From Taibaiella sp965229095 (GTDB lineage: Bacteria; Bacteroidota; Bacteroidia; Chitinophagales; Chitinophagaceae), in the NCBI GenBank assembly GCA_965229095.1, contig OZ245855.1:2914001-2978000 (forward strand): DNA of 64,000 nucleotides, in the 5' to 3' direction. Every line of letters begins with the position of its first letter. Positions within the stretch are counted from its first letter, which is position 1. The notes under the pieces were generated by a model. It was not told the DNA's origin. It saw only the letters and a program-made list of their open reading frames with translations, and did not search any database. The translations under genes were made by a program, and so were the position numbers. This document shows positions 50,298-60,997 of the stretch, piece after piece.

Positions 50298-53200
50298 TTA
50301 TTTTACATCTACAGTCTCTGTACTCCTTTTTTCTAGATCTGAGCCTCCTACATTTACTTTCATTGTTGACGAAGCCTCATTATTTGAATTAGGTGGGGGA
50401 GTTTCTGCTGGTTCTTGGTATTGTTTCGGTCTCCAATCTTGGACATTCTTAAATTTTCCATATTTATGATCCCTCCTAGTATGTTCACCAAATAGCGGCG
50501 GCGCAAATCCAATCCGTTGAGCAGCTCTTTGTTCAGGTCCAGAAATGACCTTATATTCTGCTGGACGTTCATAGTCAACTAAGGGATGTTTCGCGGGGTA
50601 TCTCTTAGTGTCAAGTATTTGTTGGTACGGGCTTAACTCATCATCATAACCATGTACAAATTCGTGAAATGCAATTTCAAGTGGGCTCACCTCATATCCA
50701 GACTGAGTAACCATTGCCAAATGTGGATCTATATATATACTCCGAGTTGTACCATTGTTTCTTCTACCCAAGAAATTATTCATCCCATTACTATACCTTG
50801 GCCCAGCTCCGTTAATTTCCCCTTTTGCATTAGCTTGGTCATTTAGGAAGTACACGTCATACATGTTAGGGCTATTTATCAGCGTGTATAACTCTTTTCC
50901 TAAACCTTTCTCTTTTAAAAAAGTAACCATTTCATTCCACATCTTTTCTGATTCATCCGTTTTTATTGGTCCTTTTGGACCAAATACCAATATACCTCTA
51001 AACCTCAACGTATCTCCCAAAGGATCACTATACAGAATTGGATTACCACCAAAAGCTGAATAAGTGCTCCAGGACGGATTTGATTTAGGGTCAAGATTCA
51101 GTCTCCTACCCGTCCTTGTATCATACTCCCAAAACTTAGCAGTATTATGGTTCCCTCTCCCCGCCCATTCATTCACCTTTTCTTGTCCATTAAAGCCAAA
51201 GCGGTAACGGTCTCTATCACCAGGACAGATATCCACCAACACATGCTCCTGCTTCAATACCGGTTTCTTCACACATATCCTGCGCATCGCTGCCTGGAAG
51301 GGTCCCGGTATCACTACCTTGAACTCCGGTTTCGAAGGTACGAAATTAAGGGTATAAGTACCTTTAGTGCTTACCAGCTTACTGGCCAGTACGGTCCAGT
51401 TGCCGTTCTGCTCTTCCAGGATCCCTATGGTAGGGGTACCGCTCACCAGGTTGCTTATCTCCAGCGTTAGGCTCTGGCTTATATTGGGTACACAGTTGAA
51501 GCCAAAGCTTACTACTTCACCGGTTTTTACATCGGCTACGATATCGCTGCCCACCACTTTGACACTGCCGCTGGTTGGCCCTCCGTCGGCCTTCACCAGA
51601 TCATAATTAGGCCAGGTCCAGTCGCTCACATAATAGCAGCTATCCACCCAGGTGGTCACCCATTTGGTCTGTGTCATCGTGATACAGCCACCGCTGGTTA
51701 CCGGCGGCACTTCCGGCTGCGGCTTCACTTCTTCCAGTATAAAGTTATCGATGTAGTATTTTACATTAATGCCCGTAGGGGTAGTATTGGGCGTCGTAAT
51801 GGCAAACCGCACAAAGATAGCCGAAGGTGCTGTGAAGTTAAGTTCGTAGGTACCGCCCGAATACATCCCGGTCACGGCCAGATTAGACCCGTTATTGCCA
51901 TTGATGGCATTAAAATACGCCGGGCCTGCCGTGATCATGGTACTGGCATCATAGGTGATCCTGGCACGGTACTGCTTGCCCGCGGTCAATACCATATCCC
52001 GGATGGTACCATACCAGGGCCCTTGTACATCCACCCGCATACGCTGGTTCTCAATACTGGTGCCATTACCCGACTGCCAGCCCTGGAAGGTATTATCACT
52101 GAAATCCGTATACAATACCAGGATATTACCCAGCACATTACTGATCGACGATATGCTGTCGGTACCACGACCGGGCATCAGCATCCCGAAGGGGTAATAG
52201 TCGTAAGCGGTTACCAAGGCAGGGTTATGCTCCCGGATCGTATCGCCGGCACCGGCCTGCAGGTAAGAAGGGTAATCGCTGATGGTGGCTTGCACATTGC
52301 CCAGGTGGTTGCTGAGCTCATATTGTTTCTGCCCCAGGTTATGCCCTACGAGGTAAGCGCTCATATCGGTCATACCCCAGGGTTGCAGGGCCAGGCCCGA
52401 TACGGCATCGTTGTATTCCAGGCTGTACCAGGGTTTGCGCGTGGTAAGTGCAATAGTATCGGCAATAGGTTGCGGACCGCTATAGTCCCAGTTGAGGTAG
52501 TACTCCCCGGGCAGGTAATCTTTCGTTCCCAAACGGCTGCTTCCGTACAGGTGATGCTCTGAAAGTGAGATACGCCGGGAGGCCAGCACATTTTCATAGA
52601 TCGAATGAATAACGGAGTCCACCACGACCATGGGGTTCCAGTTACTCACCAACCCAGGTACCGTAAGCCAGGGGATGGCTGTCAGGCCTTTGTTGACCAA
52701 AAGCAGGCTTCCGGCATGGCTGTCGCTATAGCTTTGCAGGAAGTCCGTGGGATTACCATCGTAGGCGACCTGCAGACGGGTGCTTTGCGGGGTTGTACTC
52801 CGCAACAGGCTGACAGCAGGCGACCAGGTATCCAGGAAGGCGCCCATTATGCTATCGCTGGAATAGGTTTGCAGGGCTTTCTGGAAATAAGGAATCAGGG
52901 TGCCCTTCACCTTCTTATCGGTATAAGGTTGGTGCTGCAGTACGGTATTATCGGTAGCCAATGCCTGCAAAAAGTTCCAATAGGCATCATTGTAGCCATT
53001 ATACGCAATTGCTTTGGATACATCGGCAGCAAATCGCTCCATATTGGAAGGATCAGCATCGAAGGCTTGCCGCAGCTTTGTCGCATTAGCAGCACAATCG
53101 GCATTCAGGAACTCAAGCCCCATGTTCTTCATCGGAATTTCCACAAGGCTATCGGCATGGGTACACATCAGCTCCAGCACATGGACACGGATATTAGCAT

Positions 53201-56200
53201 CAATATCTTTGGACAACAAGGCCCGTATAAATTCATTGTTTTCACCGTCTTTAGGGTACAGCTCATTGTACAAACTGCCTGCGAGCAAAGGTTGCTGTGT
53301 CGTGCTGGTATAATTGCCCATTTCGCTATAGAAATTGCCATAATCGCCGGCATGTGCCAGGATATTACTTTTGATGGCCTTGCTGTTCCGCACGAAGAAG
53401 GACACCGGCCAGTTATCGGCTATGAGTGCCATAAAACCCGTGTCTTCTATGGCTTCTTGTATGACTGTATTCTTGAAGGGGCCTACCTGGGCATAATACT
53501 GTGCCGTATGCTGTATTACATGCTGTCCACCCACCGCTTCGGCCAGCCGCCTGGTGATGTATTCTACCCATTCCTGCCTGCTCATTTCGTAGCGGCTATC
53601 GGCATCGTAAACCGCCAGTATATTGCCCTGGGCGTCTCTCACGTAATAATCGGAACGCTCCAGTGTGGTATCGCCGGAAGTACGTACTACGGTTTTGAGG
53701 TAGCGGTTGCCGGCGCCGTCGTAGGCAAAGTCCAGGTTGTTGCCCAGGGAATCCCTGCGGCTCAGCATTACTTTGTTGTAATGGTTCCATTGAATGGTAT
53801 CCTGCCCGCTTACGAGGTCTTTGATCGTATTGCCCGTAGCATCGTACAGGTAGCGCGATGCGCCGGGGTTGGTATAGTGCTTGATATCGTTATGGAAACT
53901 GTTGTTGGATACGTAGTCGGTAATGTTCTGCAACCTGTTGTTGAAAGCATTGGGCTGGTAGTGGTATTCCATGCTGTCCATCAACTGGGTGTTGCCGCCA
54001 ACGGCATTACCATTGCGCACCAGTTTTTGCAGGTTGCCATCGGGGTCGTAGGCATACTTGCTGTAGTAATCGGCCGTATTGGTAGTAGTAGCATCATAAG
54101 GATTGACATAAGCATACTGCGCCTTGATGATCCTGTTGAGCTGATCGTAAACATAGCTGGTGCTCAGTGCAGGGAAAGGGGTAATAGCCGTAGTGGCCGC
54201 AGGAATATTGCCATTGTACATATTCCTTGAAGGGTCGGCAATATGGGTTACCGGGGTACCGCCAATGGGCCGGTAATCGCCTTTAAAGTAATCGAGGCTC
54301 AGGGCCACTGCATCCCTGGCATGTACACTGTTGCCCATAGCGTCGCCACCCATATCCTTATCCTTGTCCAGTATATCGCCATTCACGGCTTTCAGCCAAC
54401 CTTGTATGGTATAGGCATAATCCACACCTTGCACCCGCAGGTCGCCCAGGCTCATGCGGGCCAGGGGGCCATGCTGGTAGTATTGGTAGGCGGCATCCCG
54501 TTTCCAGATATAGCCATCGGCGCTGGTTTCCACCTTGGTAATCCGATTGTCGCCGTCATAGCTGTAACGCTGGAAATACTGGTCGGCAAAGCTGCGGTTA
54601 TAGCTCAGCATATTTACCTTCCCGCTGATCACGTCATAATCGTAATCGACCCGCTTGAATTGCTGGCGGTTGATCTTCCAGGCGGGGTAATCGCGGGTCA
54701 GTGTCTTTACATTGCCTGCAATATCGTAACTGAAGTGCATGGCATAGTTGTAACCGGCGAAAACGGTATCGACAGGTTGCAGGTAATCGAAATACTTGAT
54801 GGATGAAACTCTCTTGCGCAGGTTTTCCTGAGGGCTCATGCCTTGTGCTGCCGCCAGGTTAATGGCTGCGGTATCGTAATGGGTCAGCACTACCTCCTCA
54901 CGGGTAAGGGAGCGCACATATGCAGTCACAGCTTCATGGGTAGCGGTTTTCAGATTTTGCACTACAGGGGGGAATGGCGTTATTACCCCATCTATGTAAA
55001 AAGAACAGGAATAGTTGTTCAGCCCGGTAGGTGAACTATATGGTTCAAAATAAGGGGAACAAGCCATTTTTGCCTGGCCGGTTTCCACAATCCTGCCCTG
55101 CTTATCGTAGAGGGTATACGTCATATTACCCGTCTGCCGCTGTTTTTCGTTCTGTGAAAAAATACACCTTCCTGCGGCATCATAGAAATATTCGGTGCGG
55201 CCGCCATCGGGGGTTTCCTGTTCCGTTACCTGGTTCAGGGTATTGTATTTGTAATCAGACTCTTTGTGGTGCCCGGGCAAATAGGCCGTATTGGCGCTAT
55301 TCGCAGCCCGCTCCGTATTGACACCGTTCAGCAGCACGTTGGGTACATAAGACACGCCGGCCGGAGGCACTGTACGCATCAGGTTCCCGGCACGGTCGTA
55401 GTAATACAGCGTGTAGTTAAAACGCTGGTTGCGGTAGCCGATATACAGTTTTTCCTGTGTAGCATCGCCCATGATATGCGCATAGAAGTCAGAAGTGAGC
55501 CGTGCTCTTACCGAGTCGATATAGAGCTTGTACTTCACCTTACCTTCGTATATGGCTGCATGAAGGCGCTGCCGTTCGCAATTGTTTACGGTATCGGCCG
55601 GGGGCGGTATATCGTTGATGCCATATGCTAATAATACCTTTCTCAGCACTTTATTCCTGGCCACTACGAAATCGGTATAACCGTCGAGCGCAATGGTCTG
55701 GTAAGGAGCAAACTGGTTTTGCAGGGTTACTTTGAAAGAACGGGAATCTTCTTCCCCCAGGTTAAAGGTCGTGCTTTGCCATTGGTAGTTGCTCACGGAA
55801 GCAATATCCAGGTAAGCGGGCACCCGGATAAATACATTGTACAGGCTATCGCCGGGACCAAAATAACGGTACCAGAAAGCGGTATCGCCGCAGCGGTAGG
55901 CTTTGAGTAATTGCCCTGCCGGTACGGTGATGTTGCGGGTATTATTACCGCCGAAGAAAAGTTTATTGCCACCCAGCGTATTTTTTACCTGGTTGATGAT
56001 GTAAGTCAGTTTACCGTACTGGGTGCCGTTAGTGGCGGTGCTGCTGTCGGCATAATACAGGTTGTTGAGATTGCCCGGATCGGCAGGATAACCATAGCTC
56101 ATCATCATATTGCTGAGCGAGCCTATACGGGATCTCAGGTATGGGGTTTGTAAAGAGTCCAGCACCTTATGGGGTGACAGGTTCTGGTACTGGTAGACAT

Positions 56201-59200
56201 AGTGTAAGTAATCTCTTTTTTCGGGTATGGTATATTGCTCGTTGACAGAGGTCTGTATTCCCGGATCATATACCGCCGGCATATTGTTGTCATAGAAATA
56301 TTGCTTTAAGGTATATGCAGCATAATTATTGGCAGCATGATCAAAAGGGGTAGTTGTGGTAACATTATATACCTTGCCCGCCTCAAAACCACTACCATTC
56401 CAGATATTTACAACCCCAAAAGAAGTGATGTTGAAATTAGCATGTGTAGGTCCGAATGCATGGAGGGTTCCACGCTGGAACAGCATACCCATATTGTTGG
56501 GTAGACTATTCTCTGCATAGAATTGCGCATAGGTTTTATTGGTATATTTATTGATAATGGTACTTGCGGTATAGTTATCAATGAATTTCTTAAACTTGGA
56601 GAGTTTGGCTTTGGGTATTTGATTGAAGTCAATTCCAATTTCTTCCAGGCCTGTCTGTGTCACAAAGTACGAAGGAGTAATCATCACTAATGAATCCAGG
56701 TTATTAAGGCCGTTCAGAAATGCCATACTCGCAGTAGTTGTTGTGAATTGAAGACCGGCATAAAAACGATAGCGGCTGAGCTGCATGCTGTCAGCCAGTG
56801 CGCAACTCTCGATAAAATCCTCGTACTGATCCAGCGAATAGGCTTTTTTCAGCTTATGATTCATAAAATTGCGCAGCATGGTCCCATAATAGGGATGATC
56901 TACTCCTTTCACAGCATAGATGCTAAGGGTATCCCATAAATTTTTGTACAGGCTGCGGATTTGCGTACAAGGCACGCATTTGGCGATCGGGTTGCTGGAT
57001 ACACTGTTAATGATCATGGCATTGTTCCAGCAAGGCAACACACATCTTGTTACACCACTTCCCGATGTGCGCACTACTTCCGTAGCAAAAGTGTAACGGC
57101 CAACAAGCCCCCTGGATATAGCGGCAAACGGTGATTCATTGATACAACGCACGACTACCGATACCGTTTCCCCCGGGCTTTCTGTAAAGGCGGCGCTGCA
57201 GCTACCGGACGAGGATGCTTTGAAAAATACCTTAGCCGTGTTGCTACCGCTGACAAAGTTCAGGGTATATAAATGCGCAGTAGCATTGTAAGTTGCGGAA
57301 ACGGTACAGGATGTTCCGCCCAAGGTATTGATCAGCCCCAGTTCAAAGGGGTTAAGGGAATTTAAGGTATAGCCTGCCGAGCTGCCTAAGTTTTTGAGCC
57401 GGTTCAGAATGGCACTGTTGTTCAGCGTTGCCGTAGCCTGCGTATAGAAATCATCGGGATTGCAGCCGAACAAGCCTGCTTCCGGCGCCGGGACTGCCAT
57501 GTTATTGTCGTAATTGACCAGGTAAGGATTGCAAAGATCATTCAAAGCAATACCGTTACTGGTAATGGCCCAGCGGATCTGTTCCGGGCTGTAACTGCCA
57601 TGGATCACGAGACTGTCGTGGCATAATTGCAGCAAGGAATTCCGCACCCCCACAAGGTTTATGGAATCGGCACAGTTCACGAGCTGCGCGATAATCTGGT
57701 CTACGGGTCCTTCGCACAAGGCCACATTGTAACCGTTATAGACATTGTAGGCACTGTCGCTCAGGGCCTGCAGGCTGCCCAACCCACCCTGGAGCAGGTT
57801 TTGATAGTATGCAATCTGGTTCGCAGCAGTAGAGTTTATATTCAATACATCGGGAAAAACAGGTGGTGGTACCAGCTTCATCCTTACCGCGCTGCAGGTG
57901 CTGCAGTCGCCCAGGCCCTGGGCCAGCGGGTTCAGAAGGTATACATATCGTTGCCTGTTGCTCAGGTAAATTCCTTTGATTGTTTCAAAATACCGTTCCT
58001 TCAGGAAATCGTTGTTCAGGATACCGTTGGCAATAGGTACGTTAAATAATTCGGTATAGCACTGCTCCATCATTGTATAATCCTGGCTGTTGCAGTAAGC
58101 ATGCAGCAAGGCCATAGTATCCAGGCTTTTGATGCCCGAGAGGCTATAGGCCAGGGAATCGAAAGCATTAGGGAAGGCGGATGGCATCACCTGCATTTGT
58201 GCAAATACAGGATCGGCGGCAATGATATCGTTGAGGCGGAACAATCCTAATTGTTGCGCTATCGTTGCATTGGGAATACTCTTCAACCGGGTACCGAACC
58301 CATCGTCCATACATTCCAGCAGCTTGCAATACTCGGGGTGCAGGGGCAACAATGCCTCTGCGATAGTGTCGTTAAAGATGTAAATAAAAGTATCGACAGG
58401 CAAGGATCGCAGGTTAGTATAGGTACGCCCGAATCTAGTGACGCTGGCTGGCAGGTGTACGAGACAAGAGTCCTGGTAGCGGTACCCTTTCCTGATTATA
58501 GTGGGCGGGATCTCGCTGTTGCCGCTGGCAATGGTATCGGCCATGATCGTGAAGATGGAATTATTGTTTCCGATCACCGAGTCGCCTACCTTATGGTAGA
58601 CGCCATATTTGCGTACGATGTACACGCTGTCTTTATTAGGCCATAGCTCGTCCATCATGCGGCGCTTGCGGGTATCGCAGCCCATACTTTCTTCTTCGCA
58701 GGGAAACTGCCGGGCCAGCACGGCCTGCTTGATGAACCAGGGTTCTGTTTTCAGGCAATTGTCTTCCGGTTTCATACCCATGAAGGCATCTACAGCCTCC
58801 GCTACATCGTCGGTATTTATTTTAAGCTCTTTGTGCAGGCTGTGCTTTCCCTTTTCCATATAGAAAGGGATCTGCGCCGAGCTGTCGGTAATAGGAGCGC
58901 CGGAAAGCACTACCCCTGTGGTACCTAAAGTACCGCCGGTCTTCAGCTTGATGGCGCCGCATTCGTCGAAGACACTGTAATCGTAACGGGCTTTCACCGA
59001 CAGGTATTTGCCGGGGCAAAAAGTCTGGTAAGGGGTAAAGGCATATACATACCGGGCCAGATTATTGCCCCCGGCATCGTTAAAGAAATTTTTGTCCAGT
59101 ATTTTTTTGTTGCCCATCACCTGTTGCGTGGTACCGGCTATATGATCTTCATAATAAAAGCTGGTATCGGGCAGGTTCTCGTTGGAAACGATGGCATGCA

Positions 59201-60986
59201 GGGCGGTATCGGGTATCCCGATCATGGAGCTGGTCACGGTTTTGCCCCGGTAATCGGTAACGTTTAGCGAGAGCTGCCCGTTAGGGTCGCGGGAAACGGT
59301 TTTCCGGTAAAAGCCCGACCAGCCTATATCGATACCGAACAGGCGGTTCAGGTCCATCTGGTCCGAATTCACATAATCGTTCTTCACATTATGGTTGCGG
59401 CCTATCTGGAGCGTATCGCCTGCCCCGCCTTGCTTTTCCACTCTTTCGTCGTAGCCTGGCGAGTAGATGGTCTGCACAAAAGGATAACCGCCGGCATCAG
59501 GTACAAATTTCTGGAACCCGGCCTGGTCAGGATTTGCAGGAGAGTAATATTGATGTGCCGGGGAAGCATCGCCCAACCGGGGCAGGATACGATCCGCAGG
59601 ACAAATATTCAACTGCAACGAATCAAAATCCCTGGCCCTGTACGGCAGGCCCGAAGCCTGGTTCAGCGTAAGGTTGAACTGGTAACGAAAGGCTCCGGAA
59701 GTAACCGGTGTAGGCAACAGGCTTATGGAAGGTCTTCCCTCGTAATCATAGACCTGTTCCGTAGCGATCAGCTTGCCCGGCATGCTGTTGAAGCGGGTAA
59801 TGCTTTGCCTGTTTTTCAGCATCCCATCGTAATAGCTCATAACGTGCTTGTACTTGCCCTGTTCCGCAAAGGATACGGTATATTGCCAGTTGAGGCTATC
59901 ATTAAGATGTGCCTGCGTAATTTCATATCTGTCACTGCCGGGTACATTGCTCACTATCCCATTATCGGCCAGGGTCCAGGGGCCGTATACGGGGTACTGG
60001 TACAAAGTAGAGTCAGGACGAACGGCCCGTACACGATAGACCAGGTAGCCTTTCTGATAGATTAAAGGAATGCGGTAATAATTGGTGTCGAGCCATATCC
60101 GGGTGCTGTTGTCCTTAAAATTATATTGCAGGTTGGTAACCGACTGGCTGCTGATCCCCCCAATAACGGCTGTCGGATCTACTTTATAGTTGTCGACATA
60201 GGTCCACTCCAGCTCATAGTTCACCGGCGTAAAGGCCAGGTTAGTGGATAAAGGGGATACACCGTTAAAGTTCCAGCGTACCGGCAGGTAATCATCGACT
60301 GCCGCATCGGCCCCTATGTCCAGCACCGGCGCCGCATTGCCATAGGCATCGGCATAACCGCTCCCGGTATTTACTCTTTTATGATAAGGTTGTACCAGTA
60401 TCGATCCTTCCACATTAAAGTTGAGCTGGGTAAAGCCTCCGGCCGTACTGAGGTCCATAGCTACCGGCGCTGCATTGGCGTTTGTAATTTTGTACAGCCC
60501 GGTCATCACCACCATCATCTTATGAAAGCCGCTGTATTTCTTGTACTGGATATCCTGGAAAGCCGCTAAAGAATCGGGCTTGTAGCTAATGGTCAGGGTA
60601 TCGTTGCCCACGAAGGTAGCATTGGTAGTATCGGCCATATTGCCATACCCATAGATACGGTAAGCCAGCCTGAACGTATAAGGCTGGGTAATCTTAACCG
60701 GGTAAGCATGGTTCACATAAAACTTCACAAAAGCATGCACACTTTTGAACTTAAGGTTGTTGCTCCAGGAGGCACCCAGGCCGGCCATTTCATCCCATTT
60801 ATCCTGGCGTACGACGATGGTATCAAAGAAACCGTTATGGGCTTTGATCTGCTGTGCTGTCCTGATCTTGCTGGCTTCCCGGGTACGGAAATTATAGGTC
60901 TGCGACCAGGATACTGTCGATACCAGGCAGGCCAACAACAACAGTGTGGTAACAGCGGTTATACGGAACGAACTTACCTTCTTCAT
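50298..60986 (-). CDS. RHS/YD-repeat polymorphic toxin with metallopeptidase C-terminal domain
   Basis: 3562 residues from the ATG at 60986 (60995 also possible). Signal peptide MKKVSSFRITAVTTLLLLAC. Long N-terminal half of secreted, Cys-containing domains (DDFYTQATATLNN etc.), then YD repeats (YNTLNQVTEQETPDGG, YFYDAAGRCIFSQNEKQ, YDYDVISGKVNMLSY) forming the RHS shell. The core holds two inserts: about 340 helical residues after ILAVYDADSRYEM and about 315 residues including a carbohydrate-binding-like beta-sandwich after DYYPFGMLMPGR. Then FNGQEKVNEWAGRGNH, the P-x4-DP-x-G cleavage-type motif (NPILYSDPLG), and a 238-residue toxin with AFHEFVHGYDDE (HExxH; M91/NleD-like zinc peptidase). Third gene of an operon starting beyond the window. 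Confidence 0.92.
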   Translation of the reverse strand: MKKVSSFRITAVTTLLLLACLVSTVSWSQTYNFRTREASKIRTAQQIKAHNGFFDTIVVRQDKWDEMAGLGASWSNNLKFKSVHAFVKFYVNHAYPVKITQPYTFRLAYRIYGYGNMADTTNATFVGNDTLTISYKPDSLAAFQDIQYKKYSGFHKMMVVMTGLYKITNANAAPVAMDLSTAGGFTQLNFNVEGSILVQPYHKRVNTGSGYADAYGNAAPVLDIGADAAVDDYLPVRWNFNGVSPLSTNLAFTPVNYELEWTYVDNYKVDPTAVIGGISSQSVTNLQYNFKDNSTRIWLDTNYYRIPLIYQKGYLVYRVRAVRPDSTLYQYPVYGPWTLADNGIVSNVPGSDRYEITQAHLNDSLNWQYTVSFAEQGKYKHVMSYYDGMLKNRQSITRFNSMPGKLIATEQVYDYEGRPSISLLPTPVTSGAFRYQFNLTLNQASGLPYRARDFDSLQLNICPADRILPRLGDASPAHQYYSPANPDQAGFQKFVPDAGGYPFVQTIYSPGYDERVEKQGGAGDTLQIGRNHNVKNDYVNSDQMDLNRLFGIDIGWSGFYRKTVSRDPNGQLSLNVTDYRGKTVTSSMIGIPDTALHAIVSNENLPDTSFYYEDHIAGTTQQVMGNKKILDKNFFNDAGGNNLARYVYAFTPYQTFCPGKYLSVKARYDYSVFDECGAIKLKTGGTLGTTGVVLSGAPITDSSAQIPFYMEKGKHSLHKELKINTDDVAEAVDAFMGMKPEDNCLKTEPWFIKQAVLARQFPCEEESMGCDTRKRRMMDELWPNKDSVYIVRKYGVYHKVGDSVIGNNNSIFTIMADTIASGNSEIPPTIIRKGYRYQDSCLVHLPASVTRFGRTYTNLRSLPVDTFIYIFNDTIAEALLPLHPEYCKLLECMDDGFGTRLKSIPNATIAQQLGLFRLNDIIAADPVFAQMQVMPSAFPNAFDSLAYSLSGIKSLDTMALLHAYCNSQDYTMMEQCYTELFNVPIANGILNNDFLKERYFETIKGIYLSNRQRYVYLLNPLAQGLGDCSTCSAVRMKLVPPPVFPDVLNINSTAANQIAYYQNLLQGGLGSLQALSDSAYNVYNGYNVALCEGPVDQIIAQLVNCADSINLVGVRNSLLQLCHDSLVIHGSYSPEQIRWAITSNGIALNDLCNPYLVNYDNNMAVPAPEAGLFGCNPDDFYTQATATLNNSAILNRLKNLGSSAGYTLNSLNPFELGLINTLGGTSCTVSATYNATAHLYTLNFVSGSNTAKVFFKASSSGSCSAAFTESPGETVSVVVRCINESPFAAISRGLVGRYTFATEVVRTSGSGVTRCVLPCWNNAMIINSVSSNPIAKCVPCTQIRSLYKNLWDTLSIYAVKGVDHPYYGTMLRNFMNHKLKKAYSLDQYEDFIESCALADSMQLSRYRFYAGLQFTTTTASMAFLNGLNNLDSLVMITPSYFVTQTGLEEIGIDFNQIPKAKLSKFKKFIDNYTASTIINKYTNKTYAQFYAENSLPNNMGMLFQRGTLHAFGPTHANFNITSFGVVNIWNGSGFEAGKVYNVTTTTPFDHAANNYAAYTLKQYFYDNNMPAVYDPGIQTSVNEQYTIPEKRDYLHYVYQYQNLSPHKVLDSLQTPYLRSRIGSLSNMMMSYGYPADPGNLNNLYYADSSTATNGTQYGKLTYIINQVKNTLGGNKLFFGGNNTRNITVPAGQLLKAYRCGDTAFWYRYFGPGDSLYNVFIRVPAYLDIASVSNYQWQSTTFNLGEEDSRSFKVTLQNQFAPYQTIALDGYTDFVVARNKVLRKVLLAYGINDIPPPADTVNNCERQRLHAAIYEGKVKYKLYIDSVRARLTSDFYAHIMGDATQEKLYIGYRNQRFNYTLYYYDRAGNLMRTVPPAGVSYVPNVLLNGVNTERAANSANTAYLPGHHKESDYKYNTLNQVTEQETPDGGRTEYFYDAAGRCIFSQNEKQRQTGNMTYTLYDKQGRIVETGQAKMACSPYFEPYSSPTGLNNYSCSFYIDGVITPFPPVVQNLKTATHEAVTAYVRSLTREEVVLTHYDTAAINLAAAQGMSPQENLRKRVSSIKYFDYLQPVDTVFAGYNYAMHFSYDIAGNVKTLTRDYPAWKINRQQFKRVDYDYDVISGKVNMLSYNRSFADQYFQRYSYDGDNRITKVETSADGYIWKRDAAYQYYQHGPLARMSLGDLRVQGVDYAYTIQGWLKAVNGDILDKDKDMGGDAMGNSVHARDAVALSLDYFKGDYRPIGGTPVTHIADPSRNMYNGNIPAATTAITPFPALSTSYVYDQLNRIIKAQYAYVNPYDATTTNTADYYSKYAYDPDGNLQKLVRNGNAVGGNTQLMDSMEYHYQPNAFNNRLQNITDYVSNNSFHNDIKHYTNPGASRYLYDATGNTIKDLVSGQDTIQWNHYNKVMLSRRDSLGNNLDFAYDGAGNRYLKTVVRTSGDTTLERSDYYVRDAQGNILAVYDADSRYEMSRQEWVEYITRRLAEAVGGQHVIQHTAQYYAQVGPFKNTVIQEAIEDTGFMALIADNWPVSFFVRNSKAIKSNILAHAGDYGNFYSEMGNYTSTTQQPLLAGSLYNELYPKDGENNEFIRALLSKDIDANIRVHVLELMCTHADSLVEIPMKNMGLEFLNADCAANATKLRQAFDADPSNMERFAADVSKAIAYNGYNDAYWNFLQALATDNTVLQHQPYTDKKVKGTLIPYFQKALQTYSSDSIMGAFLDTWSPAVSLLRSTTPQSTRLQVAYDGNPTDFLQSYSDSHAGSLLLVNKGLTAIPWLTVPGLVSNWNPMVVVDSVIHSIYENVLASRRISLSEHHLYGSSRLGTKDYLPGEYYLNWDYSGPQPIADTIALTTRKPWYSLEYNDAVSGLALQPWGMTDMSAYLVGHNLGQKQYELSNHLGNVQATISDYPSYLQAGAGDTIREHNPALVTAYDYYPFGMLMPGRGTDSISSISNVLGNILVLYTDFSDNTFQGWQSGNGTSIENQRMRVDVQGPWYGTIRDMVLTAGKQYRARITYDASTMITAGPAYFNAINGNNGSNLAVTGMYSGGTYELNFTAPSAIFVRFAITTPNTTPTGINVKYYIDNFILEEVKPQPEVPPVTSGGCITMTQTKWVTTWVDSCYYVSDWTWPNYDLVKADGGPTSGSVKVVGSDIVADVKTGEVVSFGFNCVPNISQSLTLEISNLVSGTPTIGILEEQNGNWTVLASKLVSTKGTYTLNFVPSKPEFKVVIPGPFQAAMRRICVKKPVLKQEHVLVDICPGDRDRYRFGFNGQEKVNEWAGRGNHNTAKFWEYDTRTGRRLNLDPKSNPSWSTYSAFGGNPILYSDPLGDTLRFRGILVFGPKGPIKTDESEKMWNEMVTFLKEKGLGKELYTLINSPNMYDVYFLNDQANAKGEINGAGPRYSNGMNNFLGRRNNGTTRSIYIDPHLAMVTQSGYEVSPLEIAFHEFVHGYDDELSPYQQILDTKRYPAKHPLVDYERPAEYKVISGPEQRAAQRIGFAPPLFGEHTRRDHKYGKFKNVQDWRPKQYQEPAETPPPNSNNEASSTMKVNVGGSDLEKRSTETVDVK
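51105..52193 (-). repeat. 1.09-kb duplication of the RHS core end (copy in the full gene)
   Basis: Partner of 39085-40173, same orientation, 12,020 bases apart. Could recombine to exchange the toxin end or delete everything between. Confidence 0.9.
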
Positions 60987-60997
60987 ACTGATCATGT

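Noticed and set aside
52605..54230. 541-residue plus-strand ORF opposite the RHS gene
   Set aside because: Mirror frame of a long coding sequence; Ile/Gly/His-rich without domains.
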